A program made the translations under genes and the position numbers. Source: Paludibacteraceae bacterium (GTDB lineage Bacteria > Bacteroidota > Bacteroidia > Bacteroidales > Paludibacteraceae). Taken from it: a stretch of DNA of 64,000 nucleotides. Shown here in pieces: positions 27,482 to 37,823 of this stretch. The DNA is taken from assembly GCA_017450685.1 (NCBI GenBank), contig JAFSTB010000014.1, positions 25,028-89,027 of the forward strand, read 5' to 3'. The notes beneath the pieces are model-generated. The model was not told where the DNA came from, made no database searches, and worked only from the letters and a program-made list of their open reading frames with translations. Positions within the stretch are counted from its first letter, which is position 1, and each line of letters begins with the position of its first letter.

Positions 27482-28636
27482 TTACCAGTATCTGTTTTTT
27501 TGTTTGGGCAGCCACATTATCCACAGTGTGATAAGCGGATAGAGCCAGTCCCACAACATCAATTCCGTTCCCACGGCAGGCACACCCAAACGTTTTGCGC
27601 TGACGTTATACACTATCCATTGCAGGCACCAACGCATAAGAAACAGTCCCGCAGCCGCTATTTGCAATACAGGTGTTCCTACTATGAGCAATGCCGCTAT
27701 GCCTGCATACCACAGCATACGCGTCAGCGGTTCCAACCCTATGCGCAAGCGACTGCCTATACGGTAGCGAGGTGCAACGCTCAAATGACGCTTGCGCTGC
27801 TGCCACCAGTCGCTCCACTTACTCTCAGGCACCGACCAAGTCAGACTGTCACGTGTGCAGACAACCGACGTATTCCGACCTTGAGCCAAACGATTGACCA
27901 GCAGGTCGTCATCACCTGCCTGCTCATTGGTGAAACCCACAAAACCGTTATTGAGAACAAAGAGCGACTTCTTATAAGCGAGGTTTCTGCCTACGCCCAT
28001 ATACGGATGACCTGCTACTGCCATACCCATATACTGCAAGCCGGTGAGCAACGTCTCGTATTGGATAAGACGGTTAAGGAATGTGTGACGGTGAAAATAT
28101 GCACCATAACCCAATACTATATCGGTCTTCTCGTTGTCAAACCCCCGAACCATCTCTTTTATCCAGTGGGGGGAGGCAGGACAGCAGTCGGCATCGGTAA
28201 GCAGCAGATAGTCATACTTAGCGGCTTTAACTCCTAAGGTGATGGCTAACTTCTTGCTACTGATCACTTTGGCTTGTTGCGGCACAAAGGTGAGGTGCAG
28301 GTCCTTATATCGTGTGGCATAGTCGTCCAACACCTCTTGCGTATCGTCTTCTGACCCGTCGTTGACCACTATGACCTCAAACAAAGGGTAGTCCTGTTCC
28401 AATAATGCGTGTAGGTAGGTGCGGATATTCTCAGCCTCGTTTTTGGCAGCCACTATCACCGACACTCCTTTCACTTGCTCATTATCAGGTTTTTCTGACG
28501 AATCCTTTGGCTTAACGCATGAGCGGCGGAGAAGCATATACCGCATAAGGAAATAGAGTTGATACAACCCTACGACTGCAAGAACCGCCAATATCGCTTG
28601 CAGCGTGTCAGATATGGAATACCACCACTGTATCAT
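27482..28636 (-). CDS. GT2 family membrane glycosyltransferase
   Basis: 384 residues. An N-terminal membrane helix (about 8-32), a cytosolic GT2 domain (about 55-280) with SVIVAAKNEAENI, VVNDGSEDDT, the LLTDADC metal site and WWQQRKRHLS in the acceptor-motif position, then two or three C-terminal helices (about 295-380). This layout fits processive or lipid-linked glycan-forming transferases of the inner membrane. The sugar is unknown. The neighbouring gene begins 7 bases upstream, so it is in an operon. Confidence 0.87.
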   Translation of the reverse strand: MIQWWYSISDTLQAILAVLAVVGLYQLYFLMRYMLLRRSCVKPKDSSEKPDNEQVKGVSVIVAAKNEAENIRTYLHALLEQDYPLFEVIVVNDGSEDDTQEVLDDYATRYKDLHLTFVPQQAKVISSKKLAITLGVKAAKYDYLLLTDADCCPASPHWIKEMVRGFDNEKTDIVLGYGAYFHRHTFLNRLIQYETLLTGLQYMGMAVAGHPYMGVGRNLAYKKSLFVLNNGFVGFTNEQAGDDDLLVNRLAQGRNTSVVCTRDSLTWSVPESKWSDWWQQRKRHLSVAPRYRIGSRLRIGLEPLTRMLWYAGIAALLIVGTPVLQIAAAGLFLMRWCLQWIVYNVSAKRLGVPAVGTELMLWDWLYPLITLWIMWLPKQKNRYW

Positions 28637-28642
28637 TGTTTT

Positions 28643-29614
28643 TTAGTATTCAAATACCCAATGCAGATTATCTACCCATAGTGTGTTACCGTCGTGACCG
28701 ACAAAGGCTTCGCAGCAACCGGACGAGAGGTTGATGATGACATGTGTAGGCAATGTTCCCTCTTTCGCCCAACCTACCTCTTGAATAGGCACAATCTTTC
28801 CTTGTTTATTCATCGCACGACGTACATTATTGAGTTTTACATCGTTGGTATATTGTTTATATATAGGCGATGTTGTTATGTCTCCGTAGAGCAATCGTAG
28901 AGTGTGATTATTTTGCCATTGCGGCACATCTTCCTTAAACCGTTCGTAGCCTGTAGCCACCCGTTCGGCATAGATATTGCCTTCGGCATCCTCCCAGCGT
29001 CGCTGCAACACCACAAAAGCGTGACCTTCATCGTGACCCGCTATCTCTTTGGGTTTACCCACTCCGCCTTTGGCATAGAGAAGAGTATTGTCGGGAGAGA
29101 TAACTGCTTTGTAATCAAACATTAGAGCAGTAGGTGTTTGAGTGAAAGGCACTCCGAAGTCGATGTTCTGATATGGGTCTTTCTGTGTGCGGATAGGTTC
29201 AATGGTTCTGCCGGTGAACAACGTACCTGCTACCAGCACTCTTAGGTCGAACATCCCCAATGCACGCACCACCTCCAACTTACTATCCATACGACAACAA
29301 TAGCCGTTAGTTGTATCTCTATATTCTGGCGTTAGTGTGCCACTGCCTTTCTCTACACCCATCACCTTGGCGTAAGCATTGCTCACACTCCATATATTGC
29401 CGTTCTTGCCATACTCAAAGGGCGAATTGGTACGGATGGTGTCGGTGGGAGCAACAGCATATAGTACAGAGGTCTTGCCACCCACTATAGCCGACTCTTT
29501 GATATAACGCACTGCCCACTGCTCAAAATCAGCAAAAGGGATAGGCTCAATACGCTGAGCCTGCAAAGACACGGAAACAATGATAAGGAGAACGGATAAA
29601 AGGTTATGTCTCAT
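28643..29614 (-). CDS. Exported PCMD-type (putative carbohydrate metabolism domain) protein
   Basis: 323 residues with a signal peptide (MRHNLLSVLLIIVSVSLQAQ). The body has features of the Bacteroidetes PCMD domain: an N-terminal DFEQWAVRY..E block, NIWSVSNAYAKV (usually W-x-T-x-N), SKLEVVRALGMF, and a C-terminal half ending VIINLSSGCCEAFVGHDGNTLWVDNL. PCMD proteins form beta-sandwich envelopes; the name is structural and no enzyme activity is established. Probably periplasmic or surface. Lies between a glycosyltransferase gene and a coiled-coil membrane protein. Confidence 0.78.
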   Translation of the reverse strand: MRHNLLSVLLIIVSVSLQAQRIEPIPFADFEQWAVRYIKESAIVGGKTSVLYAVAPTDTIRTNSPFEYGKNGNIWSVSNAYAKVMGVEKGSGTLTPEYRDTTNGYCCRMDSKLEVVRALGMFDLRVLVAGTLFTGRTIEPIRTQKDPYQNIDFGVPFTQTPTALMFDYKAVISPDNTLLYAKGGVGKPKEIAGHDEGHAFVVLQRRWEDAEGNIYAERVATGYERFKEDVPQWQNNHTLRLLYGDITTSPIYKQYTNDVKLNNVRRAMNKQGKIVPIQEVGWAKEGTLPTHVIINLSSGCCEAFVGHDGNTLWVDNLHWVFEY

Positions 29615-29629
29615 AGTATTGCTGCAAGG

Positions 29630-30505
29630 TTATTTACTCAGTGTAAAACTATATTGTCCTACGTGCTGACTATCGATGAAGAAGTCGGCTGTATATTTGC
29701 CGGTCTGCAGTATCTCTTCCACTATCCAATACATAGTGCCTGACACCGACTCACCTGCATACTCAATCTCCTGACTGATAGAGGATTCCAACTGTCCGCT
29801 TTCGAAGTTGAATCGCTGCGGATTGTTCTTGAGCATCACCTCTCCGTCCGGACGGGTAAGACGCATATAGACTTGCTTCAGTCCCGGTTCGCACGTGATG
29901 TTCTTGCCTAAGGTATAAGTGAACTGCATCTTCTGTATTTGCGAGAACTGCTTCGTTTTCTTGTCGCGTTTGTTGAGCATTGTGGCATCAAAACCTGTCA
30001 CTTCTAATCGTGCGGCACGTGTCACCGTCTCTGTCAGATGAGTGTTCTTCTGTTGCAACTCATTGTTCTGCTGCTGTATCTGTTGGTTCTGACGACGATA
30101 GGTGCGGTTCTCTTTCTCCAACCGCTCGTTGGTGCGGTTGAGCGAGTCAATCTGATGAACATAACCCACCATTACCGACCTTACCGTTGCCAACTCTTTC
30201 TTCAACTCCGCTATACGGCGAGCATTGGTCACTTTCGTTATGCGCAACTCTTCCAATAGGTCGTGAACACGCTGTTGCTCAATGGCCAACTGCTCCTGCA
30301 AAGAGTCGTTGCGGATATCCATCTGCTGATAACCATCGAACTGTATAGACAGATCTTCATACTCGTCCGTCAGTTGCTCTTTCTCAAACTCCAGTATCTC
30401 CACCATCTCCTGCATCTGTTGCATCTTGTGGAAATAAAGGACTGCCAAACCAATGACCAATGCCAATAACAGCAACGCAATAGCAAAGGTTAATTTCTTT
30501 TTCAT
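29630..30505 (-). CDS. Membrane-anchored coiled-coil protein
   Basis: 291 residues, unrecognised. One membrane helix (residues 5-25), then a long coiled coil (about 28-165) rich in Gln, Glu and Leu heptads, then a beta-rich C-terminal domain (about 170-291) with KMQFTYTLGKNITCEPG and VYMRLTRPDGEVM. The domain would face the periplasm. Similar proteins occur beside cell-wall genes in Bacteroidetes, and this one starts 10 bases from murF, so a role in envelope organisation is plausible but not shown. Confidence 0.8.
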   Translation of the reverse strand: MKKKLTFAIALLLLALVIGLAVLYFHKMQQMQEMVEILEFEKEQLTDEYEDLSIQFDGYQQMDIRNDSLQEQLAIEQQRVHDLLEELRITKVTNARRIAELKKELATVRSVMVGYVHQIDSLNRTNERLEKENRTYRRQNQQIQQQNNELQQKNTHLTETVTRAARLEVTGFDATMLNKRDKKTKQFSQIQKMQFTYTLGKNITCEPGLKQVYMRLTRPDGEVMLKNNPQRFNFESGQLESSISQEIEYAGESVSGTMYWIVEEILQTGKYTADFFIDSQHVGQYSFTLSK

Positions 30506-30515
30506 TGATCTCTTG

Positions 30516-31778
30516 TTATAATACTTCTAATAGTTTTTCCAAGCCGACACTATGACTCCCTTTCAGCAATATATGCTTACCTTCCAACGGCTCTTTTTGC
30601 AATGCGTCATACAGCGACTGTGTATCATCGTAGATGATATAAGGTGCAGTGGTATCGCGCCATTCTTTACCTACTAATATCACCTCTTCAGCCTTCCGTT
30701 CGGCTAACATATTGACGATATTCTGGTGTGCCAACTTGCTATGCACACCCAGTTCGCGCATAGCTCCAAGTATATATACCGCCGGAGTCTTATCGTCAGT
30801 TATGGTAGTGAATGACTCAATAGCCGCTTGCATCGAGGTGGGGTTGGCATTGTAGGCATCCACCACTAATCGGTTCTTTTTCGTCTGCATCGCCTGCGAA
30901 CGGTTGTTGGACGGTTTATACGAGCGCACTGCCTCCAATGCTTCTTCGTGTGAGACACCGAAATAGCCACCCACGCAGATGGCAGCACTCACGTTCTCTG
31001 CATTGTAGCCTCCCACCAACTGCACTCCTTCAGGCAACACACCTCTGCGATAACCCACAACGGATAATGAACAGGAGGCAAATTGTTGCTTCGCATCTTC
31101 CAACATCTGTCTTAGTGAAGGGTTATCCTCATTAAGGAAAACGGTACCGTTATGTTGGCATAGGTAGTCGTACAACTCTTTTTTCGTCTGTTTGACACCT
31201 TCGGGCGAACCGAAACCCTCTAAATGCGCCTCACCTACATTGGTTATCAGTCCGTAGTTAGGGCATGCTATCTCCACCAACTCATTGATGTCGCCGGGGT
31301 GGGATGCTCCCATCTCCACTATTGCCAACTCGTGCTCACGGCGCAACTGCAACAACGTCAGTGGAACGCCGATGGCATTATTCAAGTTACCTTGCGTATA
31401 ATGAACATTATACTTGCGGCTCAACACTGCTGCCAACAACTCTTTGGTTGTGGTTTTGCCGTTAGTGCCGGTGATGCCGATAACGGGTTTATTGAGGTGT
31501 TGTCGCCATGTGCGGGCGAGGTCTTGCAAAGCGAGCAAGGAGTTATCCACTCTCACTATCTGCCCTTTGTATTCGCGTTTTTGTGAGCAGGTGGCAGGTA
31601 TCTCTTCATCCACTATGGCGTAGGCAGCCCCTTTCTCTATGGCCTGTGTGGCAAAGAGGTTGCCGTTGAAACGCTCACCCTTCAATGCGAAAAACACACA
31701 GCCGGGAGTGATGTTCCGGCTGTCTGTTGTAACGCACAAAAAGTCAGTATTACTTTTTATTAGGAAGTTCCAATCCAT
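30516..31778 (-). CDS. murF: UDP-N-acetylmuramoyl-tripeptide--D-alanyl-D-alanine ligase
   Basis: 420 residues. Adds D-Ala-D-Ala to UDP-MurNAc-tripeptide, the last cytoplasmic step of peptidoglycan precursor synthesis. The ATP P-loop is GITGTNGKTTT (101-111); GNLNNAIGVPLTLL, EMGASHPGDI and DAYNANPTSM are all characteristic MurF blocks. Slightly shorter than the E. coli enzyme (452). Its ATG lies 29 bases inside the 3' end of the MFS gene. No other mur genes are nearby. Confidence 0.95.
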   Translation of the reverse strand: MDWNFLIKSNTDFLCVTTDSRNITPGCVFFALKGERFNGNLFATQAIEKGAAYAIVDEEIPATCSQKREYKGQIVRVDNSLLALQDLARTWRQHLNKPVIGITGTNGKTTTKELLAAVLSRKYNVHYTQGNLNNAIGVPLTLLQLRREHELAIVEMGASHPGDINELVEIACPNYGLITNVGEAHLEGFGSPEGVKQTKKELYDYLCQHNGTVFLNEDNPSLRQMLEDAKQQFASCSLSVVGYRRGVLPEGVQLVGGYNAENVSAAICVGGYFGVSHEEALEAVRSYKPSNNRSQAMQTKKNRLVVDAYNANPTSMQAAIESFTTITDDKTPAVYILGAMRELGVHSKLAHQNIVNMLAERKAEEVILVGKEWRDTTAPYIIYDDTQSLYDALQKEPLEGKHILLKGSHSVGLEKLLEVL

Positions 31779-33126
31779 ATCCTTTACGTTTGTCTTCCAC
31801 CTTCAGAGCAAGGCTAAGCAAGAATGCCATAACACCGAAAGAGGCAAATACAATCATAGGCACAAGATAACCGTTAGTGAGTACACGCAACTGACCTATC
31901 AGCAGCGGCACCAGAAACAAACCGATGTTCTGTACCCAGAAAATCAAACAATAAGCCGAACCTAAAATCTTCTCGTCAATAATCTTCGGTACGCTGGGCC
32001 ACATTGAGGCAGGTACGAGTGAGAAACTGACACCAAGCACCAGAATAGTGCAAAGAGCAAGAGCCTTACTCGGATAAACAGGTAGCAGGAAAGCAAAGAT
32101 ACTGTGGCAGATAATCATGATAACCGAACCTACCAACATCATCGTGGCACCTTTACCTTTGTTGTCGATAAACGCTCCAAGGAAAGGAGTGAGGCACATC
32201 GCCAGAATCGGGAACCACTTGAACAGACCTGAAGCCTCTTTATTGGTAATATCTAATGTCTCTTCCAAGAAATTAGTGGCAAAACGTTGGAAGGGGAAGA
32301 TGGCGGAATAATAGAGTACGCAGAGCAATGCAATGATCCAGAACATCTTCGATGTCAATATCTTTCCTAAGTCGCTAATATGGAACTCATCTTCGGGGTC
32401 TTTCGTTGCGGGTGTTTCACCTATTGCAATGAGTTGTTTGTCGAAGCGTGCGTCCATAACAGTGAAGACGGTGAAGTTGAGCAATCCCACTATAAGCAGC
32501 AGCGAGGCGAACAACAGAGGAGCGGCAACGCTATTGACACCGTTAACGGCAAAACTCTCACTGATGATAGGAGATAACCACATAGCGGCGAAAACGCCTA
32601 AACGTGCAATGGACATCTCCAGTCCCATAGCCAGTGCCATCTCTTTGCCTTTGAACCACTTAGCCAAGATCTTACTTACGGTGGTACCTGCCATCTCGCA
32701 GCCGCAACCGAAGATCATAAATCCGAACATAGCCATCTTTGCCGAAGCAGGCATAGTCACCCACCATGAGCCGAGCCAAGTGGCAAAGGCTGTCGTCTGA
32801 AACCAGTCGGATATACCCAGATACTTGATTCCTGCTCCAATCACCATTAAGGAAGCGGACAACAAACCGGTGAAACGCACTCCCATAGCATCAAGTATGA
32901 TACCCGCTACTATGAGAAAACCTACCACATTGAGAGCATATTCACCTGCGGCATAAGTGCCAAACACACCCTGATCCCAACCTAAGGTGTCGTTAAGAAG
33001 TGATGCCAAAGGTGAGAGGATATCCACAAACATATAGGCAAAGAACATCATCGATGCCACAAGTATTAGTACCGTCCAACGTGCTGCTGCCGAGTCACGA
33101 AGGGTCTGTTGCAGTTTTTCCACCAT
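31750..33126 (-). CDS. MFS transporter
   Basis: 458 residues, about 12 membrane helices. MFS signatures include the loop after helix 2 (GIILDAMGVRFTG) and a matching loop in the second half (GAFIDNKGKG). It resembles Bacteroidetes MFS proteins of the NarK/oxalate:formate antiporter wider group; the substrate is unknown. The 3' end overlaps murF by 29 bases. A possible 44-residue upstream gene overlaps its start by 32 bases, so expression may be coupled. Confidence 0.86.
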   Translation of the reverse strand: MVEKLQQTLRDSAAARWTVLILVASMMFFAYMFVDILSPLASLLNDTLGWDQGVFGTYAAGEYALNVVGFLIVAGIILDAMGVRFTGLLSASLMVIGAGIKYLGISDWFQTTAFATWLGSWWVTMPASAKMAMFGFMIFGCGCEMAGTTVSKILAKWFKGKEMALAMGLEMSIARLGVFAAMWLSPIISESFAVNGVNSVAAPLLFASLLLIVGLLNFTVFTVMDARFDKQLIAIGETPATKDPEDEFHISDLGKILTSKMFWIIALLCVLYYSAIFPFQRFATNFLEETLDITNKEASGLFKWFPILAMCLTPFLGAFIDNKGKGATMMLVGSVIMIICHSIFAFLLPVYPSKALALCTILVLGVSFSLVPASMWPSVPKIIDEKILGSAYCLIFWVQNIGLFLVPLLIGQLRVLTNGYLVPMIVFASFGVMAFLLSLALKVEDKRKGYGLELPNKK

Positions 33127-33229
33127 AACTATTTGATTTATTGAATGTATATGAACGTTTCTTCTTTAGCCATTCAGCCTTTTTCTTCTCATATTCGGCA
33201 TAGTGGCTCTCCAAATAACCGTCTGCCAT
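33095..33229 (-). CDS. Candidate microprotein, 44 residues, overlapping the MFS start
   Basis: ATG at 33229 on the minus strand opens a frame of 44 codons that stops with TGA at 33095. The product begins MADGYLESHYAEYEKKKAEW and continues LKKKRSYTF. Charged, helical, no signal peptide. Small Bacteroidetes proteins that begin MAD-x-YLE and are Lys/Glu-rich are often (and probably wrongly) labelled dehydrogenase, and this looks like one. The frame overlaps the MFS gene by 32 bases, so ribosomes could pass from one to the other. The codons are ordinary for this genome. A real but unproven gene. Confidence 0.5.
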   Translation of the reverse strand: MADGYLESHYAEYEKKKAEWLKKKRSYTFNKSNSYGGKTATDPS

Positions 33230-33268
33230 ACCAATGGATAATGAATAATTGACAGTTGTAACTGTTAA

Positions 33269-33766
33269 TTATTTAATTCCCAGTTCTTTCTTTACGGATT
33301 CCATCACGTTGGTGGCAGAAGGGGCGGTATAAACCAGTACTGACTGTGACGAATTGAAGATATAGGTAAATCCTTCTCTATCGCCTACTGCCTGTATGGC
33401 TTTGAGCATCTTCTCTTGAATAGGCACAAACATCTCTTGTTGCTTCATCTGAGCATCTTGTTGCAACTGCTGATATGTGTTCTGGATGCGTTGTTGAAGG
33501 TTAAGCAACTCATCTTCTTGTATCTGCTGCATAGCCTCCGTCATACCGGCACGCTTCTGCTCATAGTCTGCAACTTTCTTCTTCAACTCCTCCTGCATTC
33601 CCACTATCATATTCTCATATTGCTTGTTCAAACTGTCAATACGAGCCTCAGCCACTTTAACCTCAGGCATCAACTGCAACAACTCGGATGTATTAACATA
33701 GCCGAACTTCTGAGCATTCACTAACATAGGCAATACCAATGCCATTAAAACAAAAATCTTCTTCAT
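33269..33766 (-). CDS. OmpH/Skp family periplasmic chaperone (copy 1)
   Basis: 165 residues with a signal peptide (MKKIFVLMALVLPMLVNAQ). FGYVNTSELLQLMPEVKVAE opens the mature protein, followed by a long Gln/Glu/Lys coiled coil (about 40-120) and a C-terminal strand region (FTYIFNSSQSVLVY). Skp-like trimers hold unfolded outer-membrane proteins in the periplasm for the BAM complex, whose central gene bamA is two genes upstream. A second copy lies at 33841-34359. Confidence 0.9.
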   Translation of the reverse strand: MKKIFVLMALVLPMLVNAQKFGYVNTSELLQLMPEVKVAEARIDSLNKQYENMIVGMQEELKKKVADYEQKRAGMTEAMQQIQEDELLNLQQRIQNTYQQLQQDAQMKQQEMFVPIQEKMLKAIQAVGDREGFTYIFNSSQSVLVYTAPSATNVMESVKKELGIK

Positions 33767-33790
33767 AAATATTATTTTTAGTTATTCATT

Positions 33791-33830
33791 ATTCTGTACT
33801 CTGTATTCTGTATTCTGTACTCTGTACTCT
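33791..33830. repeat. Heptamer tandem repeat between the two skp genes
   Basis: Nearly six copies of the 7-base unit A(T/C)TCTGT: ATTCTGT, ACTCTGT, ATTCTGT, ATTCTGT, ACTCTGT, then ACTCT. All units differ only at the second position. It fills most of the 74-base gap between the two genes and is outside any reading frame I would propose. Confidence 0.9.
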
Positions 33831-33840
33831 CAACAAACGT

Positions 33841-34359
33841 CTATTTTGCTCCTAAGCGGTTGAGAACCAAATCAGAGATGTCTAATTTATTAGCCATATA
33901 GATAAGTGAAGGATCGGCGCTGCGGTCTTTTACTATCTCGTATTTTTTTTCCATTGCCACGGCTTGTATGGCAGTGAAGATCTCGTCTTGTATCGGTTTG
34001 AGCAGAGCCTCGCGTTTCTTTTTCAACTCACCTTCTTCGCCGAAATACTTGCGGCGTAACTCCAGCACCTGTTGCTCTTTATCCAGTATTTCCTTTTCGC
34101 GTTCTTTGCGCATGGCTTCACTCAAGAAGATCTGCTCTGTCTGGTAGTTAGCCACCAGCACTTTGGCTTCCTGGTCGGCGGCATCCACCTCTTTCTGCCA
34201 GCGTTTAGCCACCAGCATCAACTGCTCATTGGCGGACTCATATTGGGGCAGGTTCTTCAATATATACTGCATATCCACGTATGCCACTGAAAAATCTTTC
34301 GCCTCTGCAAACACGCTTAACAAAACTACCACTAAGGATAACACTAAACATCTTTTCAT
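33841..34359 (-). CDS. OmpH/Skp family periplasmic chaperone (copy 2)
   Basis: 172 residues; signal peptide to about residue 20 (LSVFAEA). FSVAYVDMQYILKNLPQYESANEQL-type start of the mature protein, coiled coil (about 45-130), and C-terminal KYEIVKDRSADPSLIYM. The same family as copy 1 but diverged, with a shared layout, so an old tandem duplication. Lies directly downstream of bamA (63-base gap), the standard order in Bacteroidetes. Confidence 0.9.
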   Translation of the reverse strand: MKRCLVLSLVVVLLSVFAEAKDFSVAYVDMQYILKNLPQYESANEQLMLVAKRWQKEVDAADQEAKVLVANYQTEQIFLSEAMRKEREKEILDKEQQVLELRRKYFGEEGELKKKREALLKPIQDEIFTAIQAVAMEKKYEIVKDRSADPSLIYMANKLDISDLVLNRLGAK

Positions 34360-34422
34360 ATCTGTATGATTTTAGCCTCTTCTATAATCTGTTAGTTACA
34401 TAATCTGTGCCAAACCGTTTTT

Positions 34423-37083
34423 CTACAACTCTTGTCCGAGCACGAAGTGGAACTGGCTGCCTCCGTATGCGCGACTACCGTTGATGTCGTCGAAGCCCCA
34501 TCCCCAGTCTATACCCAGCAGACCGAACATCTGTAAGAACACGCGGACACCTACACCTGCCGAACGCTTCAAGTTGAAGGGATTGAAACTCTTGATGTCG
34601 GCAAAGCAGTTACCTGCTTCCACAAAACCTAATGCCCAAATGGTTGCACTCTGTTGCAGAATAATAGGGTAGCGCAACTCCATAGTGAACTTGTTATACA
34701 CATAACCCATGTTTCTGCCGGTCACGGCATCATAAGGAGTGAGTGAACCGGAAGCGTAACCGCGCATAGAGATATATTCGGTGGAGTAACTTGAATAGCC
34801 GGTAGTACCGTCACCGCCCATATAGAAAGTCTCGAAGGGCGATTTGGTATAGGTGTTGTAATGCCCAAGATATCCCCAGTCGGCGCGAGCCATCAACACT
34901 AACTTGCTATCAGGAGTGAGAGGTGTGAACACTTTTCCAGACAGTTTGAGTTTGTAGTACTCAATCAACCGATACCGGTCATTGGTTGACATATTGGCCA
35001 GAGTGGAGTTGGACGTTCCTTTCAGTGCCGTATATGGCGGTGTCAGTTTGACTCCAACCACGAATTGCGAACCGCGACGAGTGTAGATAGGGTTATCTAT
35101 ACTGGAACGTGACAGTTGCAGATTAAGTGCAAAATTATGGCAATAGCCGTCCGACACCAACAGGTAAGGCCAGTTCTTCATCATATAGACCTGATAACTG
35201 AGTTCAGCATAGAATGAGAAATAGTCATCGGGCCATCTAAGACGTTTACCGTAACCCACGCTCACACCCACCGTGCGAAGATACTTATTGGGGTCTGCCT
35301 CCGACTCCTGTAACTGTTGGTAATAGTTGGAGTTGCCCGTATAGTAGTATGACGAATAGTAGTTGTTATACAGGTTTTGATAAGCCTTGTAGTAGCGGTC
35401 GGAATAGCCTGTTTGCGAAGCAAAGAAAGCACTTACGCTGAGTGAGTTAGGACGTTTGCCGCCCAACCACGGCTCCATAAAACTTACGCTGACAGAGTTG
35501 TAATATATACCATTGGTACGGGCATTGATAGAGAACGTCTGTCCTTCACCTTGAGGCACTATGCGATAGGCTTTTTTGTTGAAGAGGTTTTGGATGGCAA
35601 AGTTGGTGAATTTGAGTCCGATGCTACCCACCAGACCCGTTGCACCCCAACCGAGGGAGAACTCTATCTGGTCGCTCGACTTGGTGGTCAGGTTATAAGT
35701 TATATCCACCGTTCCTTCTTCCGGATTAGGTTCGATGTCGGGTTGCAGTTTTTCGGGGTCGAAATGTCCCATTTGTGCCAACTCACGCAGCGAACGCATT
35801 ATATCAGACTGACTATATAACTGTCCGGGCTTGGTGTATAACTCACGCCTTACCACATGCTCATAAACGCGTGTGTTGCCTACTATCTCTATGCGATTGA
35901 TAGTGGCAGGTTTACCTTCATAGATGCGCATCTCAAAATCAATGGAGTCGCCGTCGATATTAACTTCCACCGGATCGACATTAAAGAAGAGATAACCTTC
36001 ATCAGTATATAGTTTGGCTACTGCGTCATCATCTTCCGTCAGACGTTTATTGAGTTGTTTAAGGTTGTAGGTGTCACCTCTCTTGATGCCTAACACACGG
36101 TCAAGATAGTCGTAGGGATAGATGGTGTTTCCCACCCATTTGATGTCACGCACATAGTATTTCTCACCTTCATACACATCCAAATACACGTCCACACGGG
36201 TGGAGTCTTCGGGATTGACACGAACGCTGTCGCTCACGATATAAGCATCACGATAACCTAATTCGTTGTATTTTTCAATTACTAATTTCTTATCGTTCTC
36301 GTACTCTTTCTCAACGAATTTTTTAGTGCGGAAGAGGTTGATGATGTTATTATCGTTGGTCTTCTTCATCGCACGGTTAATCTTATTATGGCTCAGGGCT
36401 TTATTACCAGAGATATAGATATGAGCCACTTTCGTTTTGACTTGTTTATCCACGTTGACCAGTACGCGAACATAGCCATAGCGGTCGGGGTCTTCGCGTT
36501 GAAGGATAGTCACTTTGGCATTATGGAATCCTTTTTCAGCGTAATATTTCTCTATCAGTTTCTTAGCGCGGTCGGCAAGGTTAGGTGTCATCTGATTGCC
36601 TTTGGCAAGTCCCACTTTCACTTCCAGATCTTCTCTCTCGCTTTTCTTCATTCCTCGGAAGTCGAGTTCGGAGATACGTGGTCGTTGCTTTAGTTGTATC
36701 TCCAGCCACACTTTTGTGTCTGTCATTTTTGTTGCCACTATCTTGACTTCGGAGAATAGCCCTTGTTTCCAGAAGCGTCGTACCGACTTGGTTATCTGGT
36801 CGCCCGGCACTTCTATCTTGTCGCCTACAGCCAAACCTGAGAAGCCGATAAGCACATAGTCTTCATAACTGTCGGCACCTGTCACTTTGATATCTGCTAT
36901 CTCGTAGGTGCGATGACGAAAACCATATTCGATGTTTGGTTTTGCGGCAGTTTTTGTGCTGTCGGCAGGGTTAGTTACTGCTACGCTGTCGGCGGGTTGA
37001 GTTATTGCTACGCTGTCGGTAACGGCGTAGGCACTAATAGAAAGCAGCGTTGCCAATAGGATATATATAAGTCTGTTTTTCAC
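34423..37083 (-). CDS. bamA: Outer membrane protein assembly factor BamA
   Basis: 886 residues: signal peptide (1-20), a short Asp/Ala/Thr linker, five POTRA domains (about 55-450) with repeats such as [15 protein letters not shown] and the later [20 protein letters not shown], and a 16-strand beta-barrel (about 480-886). The C-terminus ends in a Phe-rich strand ([11 protein letters not shown]). It inserts beta-barrel proteins into the outer membrane. Overlaps uppS by four bases, and the two skp genes follow: the conserved Bacteroidetes order with porG at the head. Confidence 0.95.
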   Translation of the reverse strand: MKNRLIYILLATLLSISAYAVTDSVAITQPADSVAVTNPADSTKTAAKPNIEYGFRHRTYEIADIKVTGADSYEDYVLIGFSGLAVGDKIEVPGDQITKSVRRFWKQGLFSEVKIVATKMTDTKVWLEIQLKQRPRISELDFRGMKKSEREDLEVKVGLAKGNQMTPNLADRAKKLIEKYYAEKGFHNAKVTILQREDPDRYGYVRVLVNVDKQVKTKVAHIYISGNKALSHNKINRAMKKTNDNNIINLFRTKKFVEKEYENDKKLVIEKYNELGYRDAYIVSDSVRVNPEDSTRVDVYLDVYEGEKYYVRDIKWVGNTIYPYDYLDRVLGIKRGDTYNLKQLNKRLTEDDDAVAKLYTDEGYLFFNVDPVEVNIDGDSIDFEMRIYEGKPATINRIEIVGNTRVYEHVVRRELYTKPGQLYSQSDIMRSLRELAQMGHFDPEKLQPDIEPNPEEGTVDITYNLTTKSSDQIEFSLGWGATGLVGSIGLKFTNFAIQNLFNKKAYRIVPQGEGQTFSINARTNGIYYNSVSVSFMEPWLGGKRPNSLSVSAFFASQTGYSDRYYKAYQNLYNNYYSSYYYTGNSNYYQQLQESEADPNKYLRTVGVSVGYGKRLRWPDDYFSFYAELSYQVYMMKNWPYLLVSDGYCHNFALNLQLSRSSIDNPIYTRRGSQFVVGVKLTPPYTALKGTSNSTLANMSTNDRYRLIEYYKLKLSGKVFTPLTPDSKLVLMARADWGYLGHYNTYTKSPFETFYMGGDGTTGYSSYSTEYISMRGYASGSLTPYDAVTGRNMGYVYNKFTMELRYPIILQQSATIWALGFVEAGNCFADIKSFNPFNLKRSAGVGVRVFLQMFGLLGIDWGWGFDDINGSRAYGGSQFHFVLGQEL

Positions 37084-37802
37084 GCTTGTACTTGTTCACT
37101 TGTTTTTCCGTATCGCCGTTCACGACGTTGATAATCGCGTATGGCGGTCTCAAAAGCCTCTTGGGTAAACTCCGGCCATAGACAGTCGGTAAAATATAAC
37201 TCGCTATATGCAGCCTGCCATAGCAGGAAATTGCTTATTCTCTGTTCTCCGCCGGTGCGAATAATGAGGTCGGGGTCGGGCATATCGGCGGTGGTCAGGT
37301 TCTCAGTCATTGTCTGTTCGGTTATCTGCTCGATGTTCAATGAGCCTTCCGTCACTTGCCGTGCCACTTTGCGCAGTGCCTCCGTCAGTTCCCAACGCGC
37401 TGAATAACTGAGTGCTATCACCAACCTTAGACCTGTATTGGAAGCCGTCTTGTCCATACAGTCTTCAAACTTCTGTCGAGCTTTGTCCGGCAGCCGTTGC
37501 ATATCGCCTATGGTGAGCAGACGGACATTGTTTTTCATCAGTGTGTCAGTCTCTTGTGCTATCGTATCCACGAGCAAGGTCATCAGGGCATCCACTTCCT
37601 CTTTGGGGCGATTCCAATTCTCTGTGGAGAAGGTGTAGAGGGTGAGATACTCAATACCCCAACGTGCAGCTGCTTCCGTTATCAGATGAACGGTGTGAAC
37701 GCCTTGCTTATGACCGAACATACGCTTCAAGCCTTGCCGTTTAGCCCAACGACCGTTACCATCCATTATTATCGCCACATGACGAGGTACTTGTCCTTCC
37801 AT
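37080..37802 (-). CDS. uppS: Isoprenyl transferase (undecaprenyl diphosphate synthase)
   Basis: 240 residues, cis-prenyltransferase. It elongates farnesyl diphosphate to the C55 carrier lipid for peptidoglycan and O-antigen. The catalytic aspartate is D14 in [32 protein letters not shown] and [22 protein letters not shown] are diagnostic. Full length. Overlaps bamA by four bases and follows porG after 21 bases. Confidence 0.96.
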   Translation of the reverse strand: MEGQVPRHVAIIMDGNGRWAKRQGLKRMFGHKQGVHTVHLITEAAARWGIEYLTLYTFSTENWNRPKEEVDALMTLLVDTIAQETDTLMKNNVRLLTIGDMQRLPDKARQKFEDCMDKTASNTGLRLVIALSYSARWELTEALRKVARQVTEGSLNIEQITEQTMTENLTTADMPDPDLIIRTGGEQRISNFLLWQAAYSELYFTDCLWPEFTQEAFETAIRDYQRRERRYGKTSEQVQA

Positions 37803-37823
37803 AATAGTCTGTCTTTTATGTTA

